From Curtanaerobium respiraculi (lineage in GTDB: Bacteria > Actinomycetota > Coriobacteriia > Coriobacteriales > Eggerthellaceae): DNA of 64,000 bases. The DNA lies in assembly GCF_024609215.1 (NCBI RefSeq), contig NZ_JANIPD030000001.1, positions 423,119 through 487,118 of the forward strand, given 5' to 3'. The position numbers and the translations under genes were made by a program. Under the pieces are notes generated by a model, which was not told the DNA's origin, made no database searches, and saw only the letters and a list, made by a program, of their open reading frames with translations. This document shows positions 17,143 to 25,467 of the stretch, piece after piece (within the stretch, counting starts at the first letter, position 1; each line of letters begins with the position of its first letter).

Positions 17143-18339
17143 CTAATGATCCATCAACTCGAAGATGCGCTTTAAATCCTCTTCGTCGACGAATTCGATC
17201 TCGATCTTATTCCGTCCACGCACCGTCTTCACGCTCACCTTCGTGTTCAAGCGCTTCCTCAGCTGCCGGGCACACTTCTTGAAAGACGGCGGGGTGGGAA
17301 TCCTCTTCTTCGTATTGGCATTATTCTGCGCCTGACCGGAGAAGAGCCGGGCAAGGGTCTCGGTCTCCCTCACCGAGAGCTTCTCGTTGCGCAGCTTCTC
17401 GGTAAGCTTCCTCTTCCCCTCCGGAGTCGGGACGGAGAGGATAGCGCGAGCATGCCCGGCGGTGATCTTATCCTCGAATAGCAGCTGTTGCGCTTCCTCG
17501 GGTAATTCGAGGAGCCTCAGCGCGTTGGCGATGGTCGAGCGCCCTTTGGATACGACCTGCGCGACGTCGGACTGCGTCATCCCGTTGCGCTCCATCAGGC
17601 GCTTGTACCCGTAAGCCTCCTCGATGGGGTTCAAATCGGACCGTTGAATATTCTCGATCAAAGCGAGCTCGAGGGCCTTGTCGTCGTCCGCTTCCTTCTC
17701 CCGGATGGGGATGGTCTTCAGACCGGCGCGCTTGCACGCCTGCCACCGGCGTTCTCCGGCTATGATTTGATACCGCATGCCGACCTTGCGGACGAGCACA
17801 GGTTGCAAAAGCCCATCGCGCTCAATCGAGGTCGCAAGCTCCTCTATCTCTTCCTCTTTGAAGTTCGTGCGTGGCTGGTTCGGATTGGGTTCCACGAGAT
17901 CGATATCCACCTCGTCCGCCTGCTTAATCTCACGCTTCTCGCGCACCACGACCTCTTTGATCGTGGTGTGATCGTCTTCTTCGATATAAGGAACCGGCTT
18001 TGCCACATCGCCTCGCATCTCGGCTTCTCGCAGAGCGTTCTCTGCGCGGGAAACAGCCCTTATCTCTTGGAGGGATGCTTGGGGAGGTCGGGCGGGACGT
18101 TCCTGTATCCGAGCGGCGGCGGCGGCTTCCTCCGTCACCGTGGTCATCACCTGAGCTTTGCCTTTTTCCGATTCAGGCGAAGCGGCCGGTTTCTCAGTCG
18201 AATCGGGGGATCCCGGGATAGAAGAGAATTCGGAGATGGGCTCTTTCGGTTTTTCAGCGGGTTCCTGTCCGAGTTCGACGCGACTTTCCCCTATAAGGGA
18301 ATTCAATCCTCTGCCCAAACCACTTCTCTTCTTAGCCAC
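17143..18339 (-). CDS. parB: chromosome-partitioning protein ParB (CTPase clamp)
   Basis: 398 aa from GTG 18339 (GGAAG nearby); an in-frame TTG lies two codons earlier. Residues about 1-15 are the conserved KKRSGLGRGLNSLIG. A ~110-aa variable linker precedes the ParB/Srx domain with VEPNPNQPRTNF, GLLQPVLVRK and the CTP-binding IAGERRWQA, then an HTH (MTQSDVAQVVSKGRSTIANALRLL) that reads parS, and a C-terminal dimerisation domain. It overlaps parA by a few bases. It loads on the parS sites in this window and spreads to organise the origin. Confidence 0.96.
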   Translation of the reverse strand: MAKKRSGLGRGLNSLIGESRVELGQEPAEKPKEPISEFSSIPGSPDSTEKPAASPESEKGKAQVMTTVTEEAAAAARIQERPARPPQASLQEIRAVSRAENALREAEMRGDVAKPVPYIEEDDHTTIKEVVVREKREIKQADEVDIDLVEPNPNQPRTNFKEEEIEELATSIERDGLLQPVLVRKVGMRYQIIAGERRWQACKRAGLKTIPIREKEADDDKALELALIENIQRSDLNPIEEAYGYKRLMERNGMTQSDVAQVVSKGRSTIANALRLLELPEEAQQLLFEDKITAGHARAILSVPTPEGKRKLTEKLRNEKLSVRETETLARLFSGQAQNNANTKKRIPTPPSFKKCARQLRKRLNTKVSVKTVRGRNKIEIEFVDEEDLKRIFELMDH

Positions 18340-19324
18340 GGGCAATCACTTCCTTCGCAATATTCACGTATGCTTCCGCCCCCTTGCCCTTCGGATCATA
18401 TTCGGTAATGGGCAGACCGTAGCTCGGAGCCTCGGAGAGCTTCACCGTTCGGGGAATCATAGCCTCGAATACTTGCTTCCCGAAATAATGTCTTACTTCC
18501 TCGGCGACTTGGCGCGACAGCGTGGTGCGCCCATCGAACATCGTGAGCAACACCCCAAAGATATCGAGCGACGGATTTAGGAGGCTTTTGACACGTTTCA
18601 TTGAATCAAGGAGTTTTGTCACACCTTCCAATGCATAGAATTCGCATTGGATGGGGATGAGGAGTTTGTCCGATGCGACGAGCGCGTTCACGGTGAGCAG
18701 TCCGAGCGACGGCGGGCAATCGATGAAGATATAATCGTACTTGCCGCGCAGGGGACCAAGGGCATTCTTCAGGCGGTTCTCGCGGGCGATCTCGTTGACG
18801 AGCTCCACCTCGGCGCCGGCGAGGTTTATAGTGGCGGGCAAGACGTCTAATCCCTCGCAAACATCGGGGATGATCGCATCATCGACAGGAAGGTCGGAGA
18901 GCAGGACATCGTAAACATCGTTTCCTATCTCCCCCTTATCGATCCCCAACCCGCTCGTCGCATTTCCCTGCGGATCGAGGTCGACGAGGAGCACAGCCTT
19001 GTCAAGCGTACCAAGGGCGGCGGAGAGGTTGATGGCCGTCGTCGATTTGCCGACGCCACCTTTTTGGTTGATGATGCCTATTATCCGCGTGGTTCCTATG
19101 GTGTGGGTGACGCGTTTCTTCTCCGCCATCGATTTGAGGGGTTTAGAGGGAGGTTCGTATTCGTTCTCTTCTTCCTCCGCTTCCACCATCACGTCGACCT
19201 CGTCGATTTCAGATTCTTCCTCTGCGGGGATATCCCGGTTTGCCGCCTCTTCCAACTCGGATGGTGCGGTGACAGCCTCTTGCTCCGTTTTATTGCTTCT
19301 TCTAAAACTATCAAACCAGCCCAA
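18332..19324 (-). CDS. parA: chromosome-partitioning ATPase ParA (Soj)
   Basis: 330 aa, starting at TTG 19324 with TTAGGAG just upstream. A deviant Walker A NQKGGVGKSTTAINL, switch I DLDPQGNATSGLG, and Walker B IFIDCPPSLG identify ParA. An acidic extension of about 75 aa (Glu-rich, ending PPSKPLKSMAEKK) precedes the ATPase core. ATG at codon 66 is a possible internal start but has no ribosome-binding site. It drives origin segregation with ParB. Just upstream is parS site 2. Confidence 0.95.
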   Translation of the reverse strand: MGWFDSFRRSNKTEQEAVTAPSELEEAANRDIPAEEESEIDEVDVMVEAEEEENEYEPPSKPLKSMAEKKRVTHTIGTTRIIGIINQKGGVGKSTTAINLSAALGTLDKAVLLVDLDPQGNATSGLGIDKGEIGNDVYDVLLSDLPVDDAIIPDVCEGLDVLPATINLAGAEVELVNEIARENRLKNALGPLRGKYDYIFIDCPPSLGLLTVNALVASDKLLIPIQCEFYALEGVTKLLDSMKRVKSLLNPSLDIFGVLLTMFDGRTTLSRQVAEEVRHYFGKQVFEAMIPRTVKLSEAPSYGLPITEYDPKGKGAEAYVNIAKEVIARG

Positions 19325-19372
19325 GGGGGACTCCTAACCTAGCCAACTTGGCTGATTATACCCATGATTCGA

Positions 19373-19388
19373 TGTTTCACGTGAAACA
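19373..19388. promoter_or_regulatory. parS site 2
   Basis: Perfect TGTTTCACGTGAAACA, in the short gap between the end of rsmG and the start of parA. Its position allows ParB to influence parAB expression directly (inference). Confidence 0.93.
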
Positions 19389-19389
19389 A

Positions 19390-20061
19390 TTACCGATACG
19401 GGTTCTTTTGGGCCATTCCGGACCGACGTGGAAGCTTGACGGATGGATTTCCCGACCGCTGGAAGACGATGATGCTCCGATGGGTTTTCCCGTCGCTCAA
19501 TAGGAACGCGCGGGTGGAGATATGCTTCATTCCAACCTTCTCCTGGATGCGCAGAGCATCATACAACTCCCCTTGGTATTCCCCGCTTTTATATGCCACG
19601 AGATGCCCTCCTTCGCAAAGGAGCGGACTCGCCAACTCGATGAGGGAGTTCAGGGAAGCGAGGGCGCGGGCCGTCACCAACGAGAACGCTCCCCTCGATA
19701 TCCTGCCCAAATCCTCGATGCGTCCGTTGTATGTTGAAACGGAGTCTTCGAGGTCAAGTTTCTCGATAATATCGTCGAGCACTTTGACTTTCTTGCCGAC
19801 CGACTCGACGAGGAGAAAATCCCTCCCCGTCTCGATTGCCAAGGGTATGCCGGGAAAACCAGCTCCCGATCCTATATCGGCAGCTGGTCCTGCGGGCGCT
19901 TCATCCACCTCCGGAAGAGCGGCGAGGGAATCCTCTATATGGAGAAGCATGGCGGATTCGGGCGATGCGATACGCGTGAGGTTGACCGTCTTGTTCGCCT
20001 CGATGACGAGCTCGACGTGCTTCTTCTCCTTGTCGATGGAAGAACGTTTCACGTGAAACAA
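19390..20061 (-). CDS. rsmG: 16S rRNA (guanine527-N7)-methyltransferase RsmG
   Basis: 223 aa. Rossmann-fold SAM methyltransferase: NKTVNLTRI, DIGSGAGFPGIPLAI (SAM loop), LLVESVGKKVKVLD, VTARALASL. Modifies G527 in the 530 loop of 16S rRNA. The best start is TTG 20061; the first codons (TTG TTT CAC GTG AAA CGT) are also parS site 3, so the protein starts MFHVKR. No clear Shine-Dalgarno is seen; it follows jag by 3 bp, so coupling is likely. Confidence 0.93.
   Translation of the reverse strand: MFHVKRSSIDKEKKHVELVIEANKTVNLTRIASPESAMLLHIEDSLAALPEVDEAPAGPAADIGSGAGFPGIPLAIETGRDFLLVESVGKKVKVLDDIIEKLDLEDSVSTYNGRIEDLGRISRGAFSLVTARALASLNSLIELASPLLCEGGHLVAYKSGEYQGELYDALRIQEKVGMKHISTRAFLLSDGKTHRSIIVFQRSGNPSVKLPRRSGMAQKNPYR
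20045..20060. promoter_or_regulatory. parS site 3 (one change, inside rsmG start)
   Basis: CGTTTCACGTGAAACA matches parS at 15 of 16 positions; only the first base differs (C for T). It encodes codons 1-6 of rsmG, so the site is held by both DNA and protein function. Confidence 0.85.
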
Positions 20062-20064
20062 TAT

Positions 20065-20592
20065 CTACAGGGGTCTCACCACGACGTGGCGGTTTGCCCC
20101 CTCGCCTTCCGATTCGGTCTCGACACCGTCGAATTCTCGCAAACGGATATGCACGATGCGGCGCTCGTACGGAGTCATGGGGCGGATTTTCATCGGACGG
20201 CCGGAGGAAAGCGCCTTCTTTGCCGTGGAAACCGCAATGGACTCGATCTTCTCACGTTGACGGGTCTTGTATCCCTCAACATCGACGACGACGGGATACC
20301 GATACCCGATCTTACGCATGGTGATCGCTGAAACGAGGAACTGGAGGGACTCGAGGGTACGGCCATGGCGTCCTATGAGCACCGCCATGTCATCTCCGGT
20401 TATATCGAGGATGAGTTCCCCTTCATCTCCCTCGTACTCGTCGATTGTGACCTCGCCGAGATCGAAGTATTTGAAGATGTCCTCAAGCAGGGCTATGGCG
20501 GTATCCGCGATATGGTCGAGTTCCTCCTCGTCCACCTGCATCTCATCGACCTTTTCGACGCCCTCGTCAGCAATCTCAAATTCTTCAGCCAT
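20065..20592 (-). CDS. khpB: KH-R3H RNA-binding protein KhpB/Jag
   Basis: 175 aa. Acidic N-terminus, then a KH domain with LDITGDDMAVLIGRHGRTLESLQFLV (GxxG = GRHG) and a C-terminal R3H domain with PMTPYERRIVHIRLREF. The Jag-N domain found in many Firmicutes is missing; the short form is usual in Actinobacteria. It likely binds small RNAs/mRNA with KhpA and sits, as in most genomes, beside yidC. It is separated from yidC by a hairpin at 20633. Confidence 0.92.
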   Translation of the reverse strand: MAEEFEIADEGVEKVDEMQVDEEELDHIADTAIALLEDIFKYFDLGEVTIDEYEGDEGELILDITGDDMAVLIGRHGRTLESLQFLVSAITMRKIGYRYPVVVDVEGYKTRQREKIESIAVSTAKKALSSGRPMKIRPMTPYERRIVHIRLREFDGVETESEGEGANRHVVVRPL

Positions 20593-20632
20593 CAGATAAT
20601 TCCCTTCGATCGCTTCGTGCGGTATATACCAA

Positions 20633-20654
20633 CAATCCCGCTTCAGCGGGATTG
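20633..20654 (-). terminator. hairpin between yidC and khpB
   Basis: Perfect 9-bp stem CAATCCCGC / GCGGGATTG with a TTCA loop, directly after the yidC stop. There is no long T run, so it may be only a partial terminator or mRNA-end stabiliser. Confidence 0.55.
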
Positions 20655-20666
20655 CAGCATGCGTGG

Positions 20667-21437
20667 CTAGCGTTTCTTAGAGGGACGCTTCTTCTTCGCC
20701 TTGCGCGTTACATCGACTTTGACCGGCTTGTCGACGATCTTCGCCTCTTCCTCGGCATCCTTCTTCTTGAGAGCGCGTGTGGTCAGCTGCTGCTGACATA
20801 CGCCGAAGAGAGAGGAAACGCCCCAAAACAGCAAAACGCCGCCGGGAGAGCTCCAACCAATCCAAACCATGAACACCGTCATGAAAGCGCTGATTATGAG
20901 AGTCTGTTTGCGTTGCGGGCTGTTCGGCGTATTCATTTGCTGAAGGACCATGGGAAGGAACGTAGCGCCGGCAAACACCACAAGCAAAATCAGATAGGGG
21001 ATGAAGGCCCCGATGCCCACGGCGAACGAGGAGCCGGGAGTGAGCGTCAGGTCGGGGACCAGGTGGTAGAACTGGTACGAGGAACCCGTCGTACGGCTCG
21101 CCATCTCTTGGAGCACCTGGAACAGCGCGACGAAGATGGGCATCTGCAAGAACAGGGGAAGGCAGCCTGCAATCGGGTTGAACTTCGCCTCGGCGTAAAT
21201 CTTCTGAACCTCTTCCTGCTGGCGGATGGGCTCGTCAGCATACTTCGCCTGAATCTCCTGGATCAGGGGCTGAACCTTCTGCATTTGATAGCTTGACTTG
21301 ATTTGCTTCTGCATAAGCGGGAATAGAATCAAGCGGAAGATGAGCGTGACCAAGAGAATAGCCATACCCCAGTCCCCGAAGATCCCATACACGCCGTTGA
21401 TGCATGCAAAGATGAAATCCTTAAATGCGTCCCACAC
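20667..21437 (-). CDS. yidC: membrane protein insertase YidC
   Basis: 256 aa. Short Gram-positive-type YidC/Oxa1 with five hydrophobic segments: W-rich start, ILLVTLIFRLILFPLMQKQ with the conserved groove Arg, CLPLFLQMPIFVALFQVL, FIPYLILLVVFAGATFLP, FMVWIGWSSPGGVLLFWGVSSLFG; basic C-tail (KKKRPSKKR) for ribosome contact. No periplasmic P1 domain and no lipobox visible at the start. Inserts membrane proteins alone or with SecYEG. Clustered with yidD, rnpA, rpmH. Confidence 0.95.
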   Translation of the reverse strand: MWDAFKDFIFACINGVYGIFGDWGMAILLVTLIFRLILFPLMQKQIKSSYQMQKVQPLIQEIQAKYADEPIRQQEEVQKIYAEAKFNPIAGCLPLFLQMPIFVALFQVLQEMASRTTGSSYQFYHLVPDLTLTPGSSFAVGIGAFIPYLILLVVFAGATFLPMVLQQMNTPNSPQRKQTLIISAFMTVFMVWIGWSSPGGVLLFWGVSSLFGVCQQQLTTRALKKKDAEEEAKIVDKPVKVDVTRKAKKKRPSKKR

Positions 21438-21443
21438 GGTGGC

Positions 21444-21716
21444 CTATCCTTCTTCGTTCTTCGCCGTCGGTTTTTCCGGTACCGGATCATACCCATGCGG
21501 GCCGCCCGGATGACACTTCAAAATCCTCTTTGCCGTCAGAATGAACCCTTTGCAGAATCCGAACCGCTTAAACGCGATAAGACCGTATTGCGAGCATGTG
21601 GGCTCGAAACGGCACGTTCCGGGGAAAAGGGGGGAGATTGCCACACGGTACACTTCGATGAGGAGGATGGCCAGCTTTGTCGGCAGACCCTTCACGATCG
21701 TCAATATACCATGCAT
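21444..21716 (-). CDS. yidD: membrane-insertion efficiency factor YidD
   Basis: 90 aa. Has the family signature [23 protein letters not shown] in two parts ([17 protein letters not shown]), three conserved cysteines and [15 protein letters not shown]-terminal amphipathic helix. It lies 6 bp before yidC and 9 bp after rnpA, the standard order. Assists YidC-dependent insertion. Confidence 0.95.
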   Translation of the reverse strand: MHGILTIVKGLPTKLAILLIEVYRVAISPLFPGTCRFEPTCSQYGLIAFKRFGFCKGFILTAKRILKCHPGGPHGYDPVPEKPTAKNEEG

Positions 21717-21725
21717 GCGATCAGC

Positions 21726-22058
21726 CTACTTTTCCACTTCGGAGCGAATCAGCGTCTGACAAGCGAACAGCACTTTACTATACTCGACCTCGAGAATATC
21801 CCTCTTCGCGATAAAAACCACATCGTAGCCCGCCCATGGACCCCCGAGGTCGCGGACGATGGCCCTCATGCGACGCTTTGCGGTATTACGCCAGACGGCA
21901 TTCCCATTCTTCTTGCCCGCAATAAAAGCAACACGACCCCTGGGGCCGTGCCGATCTTCATTTCTTTTGATAAGAAGCGAGACTGAATGTGCGTTGCATC
22001 GCTTCGCATGTGCGAACAGGGAGGAGATCTCTGTGCTGGATGTGATGGTGTCCAACAC
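21726..22058 (-). CDS. rnpA: ribonuclease P protein component
   Basis: 110 aa. RnpA signature around AGKKNGNAVWRNTAKRRMR (the RNR-type motif that contacts the pre-tRNA leader), with RVAFIAGKK before it and DVVFIAKRD after. The N-terminus is somewhat diverged. It partners the RNase P RNA (not in this window) in 5' tRNA maturation. Eight bp after rpmH. Confidence 0.93.
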   Translation of the reverse strand: MLDTITSSTEISSLFAHAKRCNAHSVSLLIKRNEDRHGPRGRVAFIAGKKNGNAVWRNTAKRRMRAIVRDLGGPWAGYDVVFIAKRDILEVEYSKVLFACQTLIRSEVEK

Positions 22059-22066
22059 AGTCCTGT

Positions 22067-22201
22067 CTACACGGTCAGCCGCTTACGTCCCTTGGCGCGG
22101 CGACGTGCGAGAACGGCACGCCCACCCTTGGTGGACATGCGGGCGCGGAAACCGTGGCACTTAGCGCGCTTGTGCTTGTTCGGTTGATAGGTGCGCTTCA
22201 T
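22067..22201 (-). CDS. rpmH: 50S ribosomal protein L34
   Basis: 44 aa, translated by hand from the minus strand: starts [21 protein letters not shown] and ends [10 protein letters not shown], the full canonical L34 (I split the string; both parts are adjacent with [13 protein letters not shown] between). GAAAGG lies upstream of the ATG. First gene of the leftward rpmH-rnpA-yidD-yidC cluster. Confidence 0.97.
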   Translation of the reverse strand: MKRTYQPNKHKRAKCHGFRARMSTKGGRAVLARRRAKGRKRLTV

Positions 22202-22348
22202 GGCTTATACCTTTCTTGTACGTTTAGAGCAACTATGGAAGGGTATCGTCTCCGTCGACGATTCGTCAAGGCGCATCACAGCTTATTCGTATAAAAAAAT
22301 TGCATTGTGCCCGGTCACGGCGATCACACCGTATATGGTGGTGGAAAT
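22202..22348 (-). promoter_or_regulatory. rpmH leader/promoter region
   Basis: Spacer of 147 bp between rpmH and the ATPase gene. On the minus strand a TTGACG (22264-22269) with GATACC 16 bp downstream is a possible promoter for rpmH; the box match is weak. It also contains an AT-rich run near 22289-22301. Confidence 0.35.
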
Positions 22349-23173
22349 TCACATGTTCAATCGGCGGCAGATTTCCTCGCCGTAATCGGTTAGTATGCGC
22401 TTCTTGTTCATCGTCGTCTCGATCAACCCCGCCTCCTGCAATTTCTTCATCAAGGCGAAAGCGCTGCTGCTGGCGAGCCCGGTGAGATTCATCAAATCGG
22501 TCACACCGAGGGCACCTTCCTCGGCGAACACCTGCAGCACCAATTTCTCTCTCTCGCTCAAAGGAGGCAACGGGACCGTGCGCGGTCCCCCTGGCAGGGG
22601 GACGACGGGCGGCGCGGGGGCGCCAGCCAGATCGGAGGGGGCATTTCCGCTGTTGAGGCTAATCGTCACAACAGCGCCGACATCAATATTATCCTCGATG
22701 GTAATCGTCCCATGGGTCAGCTCGAGATATTCCTTCACAAGGGGAAGACCGCTCCCGACGCCGCGGATGTAGTGCTTCATCGGCTCGATGGCGGAGGTGA
22801 ATCCGGGTTGCGTCGCCTTCTCCTTGTTGCGTATCCCCGGCCCTTGATCGCAGAACCGGATCGTATTCCCCCCATCGAAGATGGAGACAACCACCTCGGT
22901 GAAGCGCGCGTGGATGAAATTCTCCGTGACCTCGCGGATGGCCGAGTAGGGGATTTTCCCGCCGAGCCGGCGCTTCTGCTCATCTATCACGTCGGCGAGA
23001 TGCTCGATGTAATCGGCCGTGGGAGCGGGCTCCACCTCGAAGATCCGGGGAGCCATGCGCATATCGTCATACACGGCCACGCGGGCGACGGAGGGCACGT
23101 ACGAATAATCGGAGATCTCGTTCCGCTCGCTTTCCCTGTCCACCGTCCCCCCGTTCATCCCGTGGTCAAGCAT
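22349..23173 (-). CDS. GHKL ATPase fused to a winged-helix DNA-binding domain
   Basis: 274 aa. N-terminal half: HATPase_c fold with N-box REVTENFIHARF (about 102-113), G1 box FCDQGPGI, and G2 box RGVGSGLPLVKEYLELTHG. There is no histidine phospho-acceptor domain, so it resembles the anti-sigma/RsbW or stand-alone ATPase type, not a sensor kinase. A Pro-rich linker (about 185-205) joins it to a winged helix (LSEREKLVLQVF, DLMNLTGLASSSAFALMKKLQEAGLIE) like MarR/IclR domains. It lies alone between rpmH and the origin. Likely an ATP-dependent DNA-binding regulator; target unknown. Alternative starts at 23158 (ATG) or 23143 (GTG) have better purine-rich upstreams. Confidence 0.72.
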   Translation of the reverse strand: MLDHGMNGGTVDRESERNEISDYSYVPSVARVAVYDDMRMAPRIFEVEPAPTADYIEHLADVIDEQKRRLGGKIPYSAIREVTENFIHARFTEVVVSIFDGGNTIRFCDQGPGIRNKEKATQPGFTSAIEPMKHYIRGVGSGLPLVKEYLELTHGTITIEDNIDVGAVVTISLNSGNAPSDLAGAPAPPVVPLPGGPRTVPLPPLSEREKLVLQVFAEEGALGVTDLMNLTGLASSSAFALMKKLQEAGLIETTMNKKRILTDYGEEICRRLNM

Positions 23174-23788
23174 TCTTTTCAGGATTTTTCATTTACTTTT
23201 CTATTTACTCGAATCGGAATCATCATTCTACGCAACTTTTTAATCTTTTTCAGAGACATTTCCATTTTTAGGAAAATTGCTCATCCTTCCCACCTCTGGT
23301 TTTCATACTTTTCCACTTTAGATTCACTATTTGTGGAAAACATCATTACTAGATTGAAAACATCTGTTGAAAATTAAAACCCGTTGTGAGAAACCCCCGA
23401 TGTCTGTTGAAAACCATCCATCGAGAAGACCGTCGAGGGCGCCGCGGGTACGTGAAACACGCGATTGCGGAGAGCACCACTCCTTGAACTGGAGGAATCT
23501 AACATCTTCATTTTGTCAAGCGCTATCTGTTTTATATAATGCCTGTTCAGATATGTTTTTAAAAAAATATTCATATACGGATCGAAGATGGGGCGCGAGG
23601 GTCGGAAGAGGCTGATTCTCCATGCATCATTATCAGCAAGCAAAGTTTTCAACAGCTCCTTGCGGGGAGTTGAGGCGGTTTTAAACATTTTCCACAAGAC
23701 CGGAAAAGATACATGTGGAAAACAATGGTTGAAAAGAGCGTCCGCTGTCGTACACTGGGATGCCAAGTCCATTCGAAAGAGGTTTTCC
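23174..23788 (+). other. oriC: putative oriC, part 1: AT-rich spacer with DnaA-box array
   Basis: Gene-free 615 bp at the divergence point of leftward and rightward genes. DnaA-box-like 9-mers: TTTTCCACT 23309, TGTGGAAAA 23332, TGTTGAAAA 23365 and 23405, TTTTCAACA 23646, TTTTCCACA 23688, TGTGGAAAA 23714, with a weaker GGTTGAAAA 23727. Most read TTTTCMACA on one strand. Long AT-rich runs lie at 23176-23290 and 23531-23580. A dnaA promoter is embedded at 23513. Confidence 0.8.
23513..23540 (+). promoter_or_regulatory. dnaA promoter
   Basis: TTGTCA (23513-23518), 16 bp, TATAAT (23535-23540): near-consensus sigma-70-type boxes facing dnaA, with a ~240-nt leader that contains three DnaA boxes, which would fit autoregulation. 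Confidence 0.6.
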
Positions 23789-25243
23789 ATGAATCCCGAG
23801 TCATACATCGATCTTTGGGAGGACGTGACGGCTCGGATTAAAACGTTCGAGAATATCGACCCCTCCCAAATCGACGCGTTTTTCACCCGGCTGCAGCCGC
23901 AGGCATTCAGCGAAGGCTTCCTCATGCTCACCACGGACAGCAGCTTCATCAAGAAGTGGATCGAGTCCCACTACACCGGGGCGATCAGGCACGCGCTCGA
24001 GGAGATGTACCACGTCCCCTTCACCATCGCCATCGAAGTCGATCCTGAGAGCGCTTCTTCGTCTCTTCCGGAGGCACCCCACCCGGCGGGGAGGACGCAG
24101 CTGGCTCCAGCGGCAGCGCCGCGGCAAGCGGAGGCGGAAGCCGTTGTTCTGTCGGAGCCGGCTCCCGAGCGCGCCGGTGCGCCCGCGCCTGCCGACAGCA
24201 TGCTGTCGGGATACACGTTCGAGAACTTCGTTACGGGCACGTCGAACAACATGGCGTATTCCATGGCAGTGGCAGTCGCCGAGACCCCGGGAGGGCAGGC
24301 AGGGTTCAACCCTCTGTTCATCTACGGAAAGAGCGGGTTGGGCAAAACCCATCTTCTCCGATCCATACAGAACTATATCCGCGCCAACTACGCGCAGCAG
24401 CGGACGGTGTACACCGACACGATGGAGCTGGTGAACGACTACACCGACGCAGCCGCGAGCCATGATCAGGATGCATTCGCACGATTCAAGCAGCGGTACG
24501 AGAACGCCGACGTCCTCCTCATCGACGACGTGCAGGGGCTTCAGAACCGGCCGGCGACGTTGAATATGGTGTTCCAGATATTCAACCGCATGGTAGACCG
24601 GGGAAAGCAGGTTGTCCTTTCCGCCGATCGCGCGCCAAAGAACATCGACATCGACGAGCGCTACCGCAGCCGGTTCGCGATGGGGGGTATTTGCGACATC
24701 CAACCCCCGGAACCCGAAACGAAGCTGGGAATCATAAAGAACTACATCGAGGAATGCAAGAAAACCGGAGGGGGCTTCGACATCCCCGCCGACGTTCAGG
24801 AATTTATCGCGGAGAACTCAAGCTCGAACATACGCGAGCTGAAGAGTGCGGTCACCCGGGTGGTGTTCGAGGTGCGGAGCGGCGGCATGAAGGGCATAAC
24901 CGTCACAGACGCGCGAAAACTTCTCGCCGACCATTTCAGCGGCGGCATGGCGAAGCGTGTCAGGGTAAGCGACATCCAAGCGGCGGTCGAGAGGTTCTAC
25001 GGAGTATCCCATGCCGAGCTGGTGGGCAGGAAGCGCTCCGCGAACATCACCTACGCCCGCCAGATAGCAATATATCTCTGCCGCACGCTGATCGATATCC
25101 CCTTCAACACCATCGGCAGTGAATTCAACCGGGACCATTCGACTATCATGTACAGTTACCGGTCGGTCGAGGAGAAAGCAAAGGAAAGCCGCGACGTCAA
25201 CGAGGAGCTCGAGATATTGCGGCAGGAGCTTCTGGACCAATAG
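23789..25243 (+). CDS. dnaA: chromosomal replication initiator DnaA
   Basis: 484 aa from the ATG at 23789 (AGAGG upstream); the frame is open further upstream, but that part lies over the DnaA boxes. Domain I: about 1-90 (MNPESYIDLWEDV). Domain II: a Pro/Ala/Glu-rich linker to about 140. Domain III AAA+: NPLFIYGKSGLGKTHLL (Walker A), VLLIDDVQGL (Walker B), and sensor RYRSRFAMGG. Domain IV: DIQAAVERFYGVSHAELVGRKRS and the DnaA-box reader NRDHSTIMYSY. Opens oriC and loads the helicase. Domain IV is rather diverged (ANITYARQ, no classical FGGRDHTTV). Confidence 0.96.
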   Translation: MNPESYIDLWEDVTARIKTFENIDPSQIDAFFTRLQPQAFSEGFLMLTTDSSFIKKWIESHYTGAIRHALEEMYHVPFTIAIEVDPESASSSLPEAPHPAGRTQLAPAAAPRQAEAEAVVLSEPAPERAGAPAPADSMLSGYTFENFVTGTSNNMAYSMAVAVAETPGGQAGFNPLFIYGKSGLGKTHLLRSIQNYIRANYAQQRTVYTDTMELVNDYTDAAASHDQDAFARFKQRYENADVLLIDDVQGLQNRPATLNMVFQIFNRMVDRGKQVVLSADRAPKNIDIDERYRSRFAMGGICDIQPPEPETKLGIIKNYIEECKKTGGGFDIPADVQEFIAENSSSNIRELKSAVTRVVFEVRSGGMKGITVTDARKLLADHFSGGMAKRVRVSDIQAAVERFYGVSHAELVGRKRSANITYARQIAIYLCRTLIDIPFNTIGSEFNRDHSTIMYSYRSVEEKAKESRDVNEELEILRQELLDQ

Positions 25244-25467
25244 GAAAAAGGGGGCACACCCGAGGGAGAATCAGTGGAGAAAAGAGAGTGCACGGTCGAA
25301 TCCCGAAGCGGAGCCGGAAACGATGGGGAGGGAATGCGCGCGGCACCCACAGGTATTGCATGGGGAAAACAAAGCTTCTACCTGCGATTACAACGATTTT
25401 CACCTTTTTCCACCAACCTTATTATTACTATGATGTTTTAAATTAATTACTTAGAAAGGGAGTTCCG
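25244..25467 (+). other. dnaA-dnaN spacer, putative oriC part 2 / unwinding element
   Basis: 224 bp. Contains TTTTCCACC (25406-25414) and a TTTTCACC just before it, then an AT-rich tract 25419-25455 (TTATTATTACTATGATG, then TTTTAAATTAATTACTTAG) ending at the dnaN ribosome-binding site (AGAAAGGGAG). In many actinobacteria this spacer holds the unwinding element; which spacer is used here is undecided. Confidence 0.55.
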
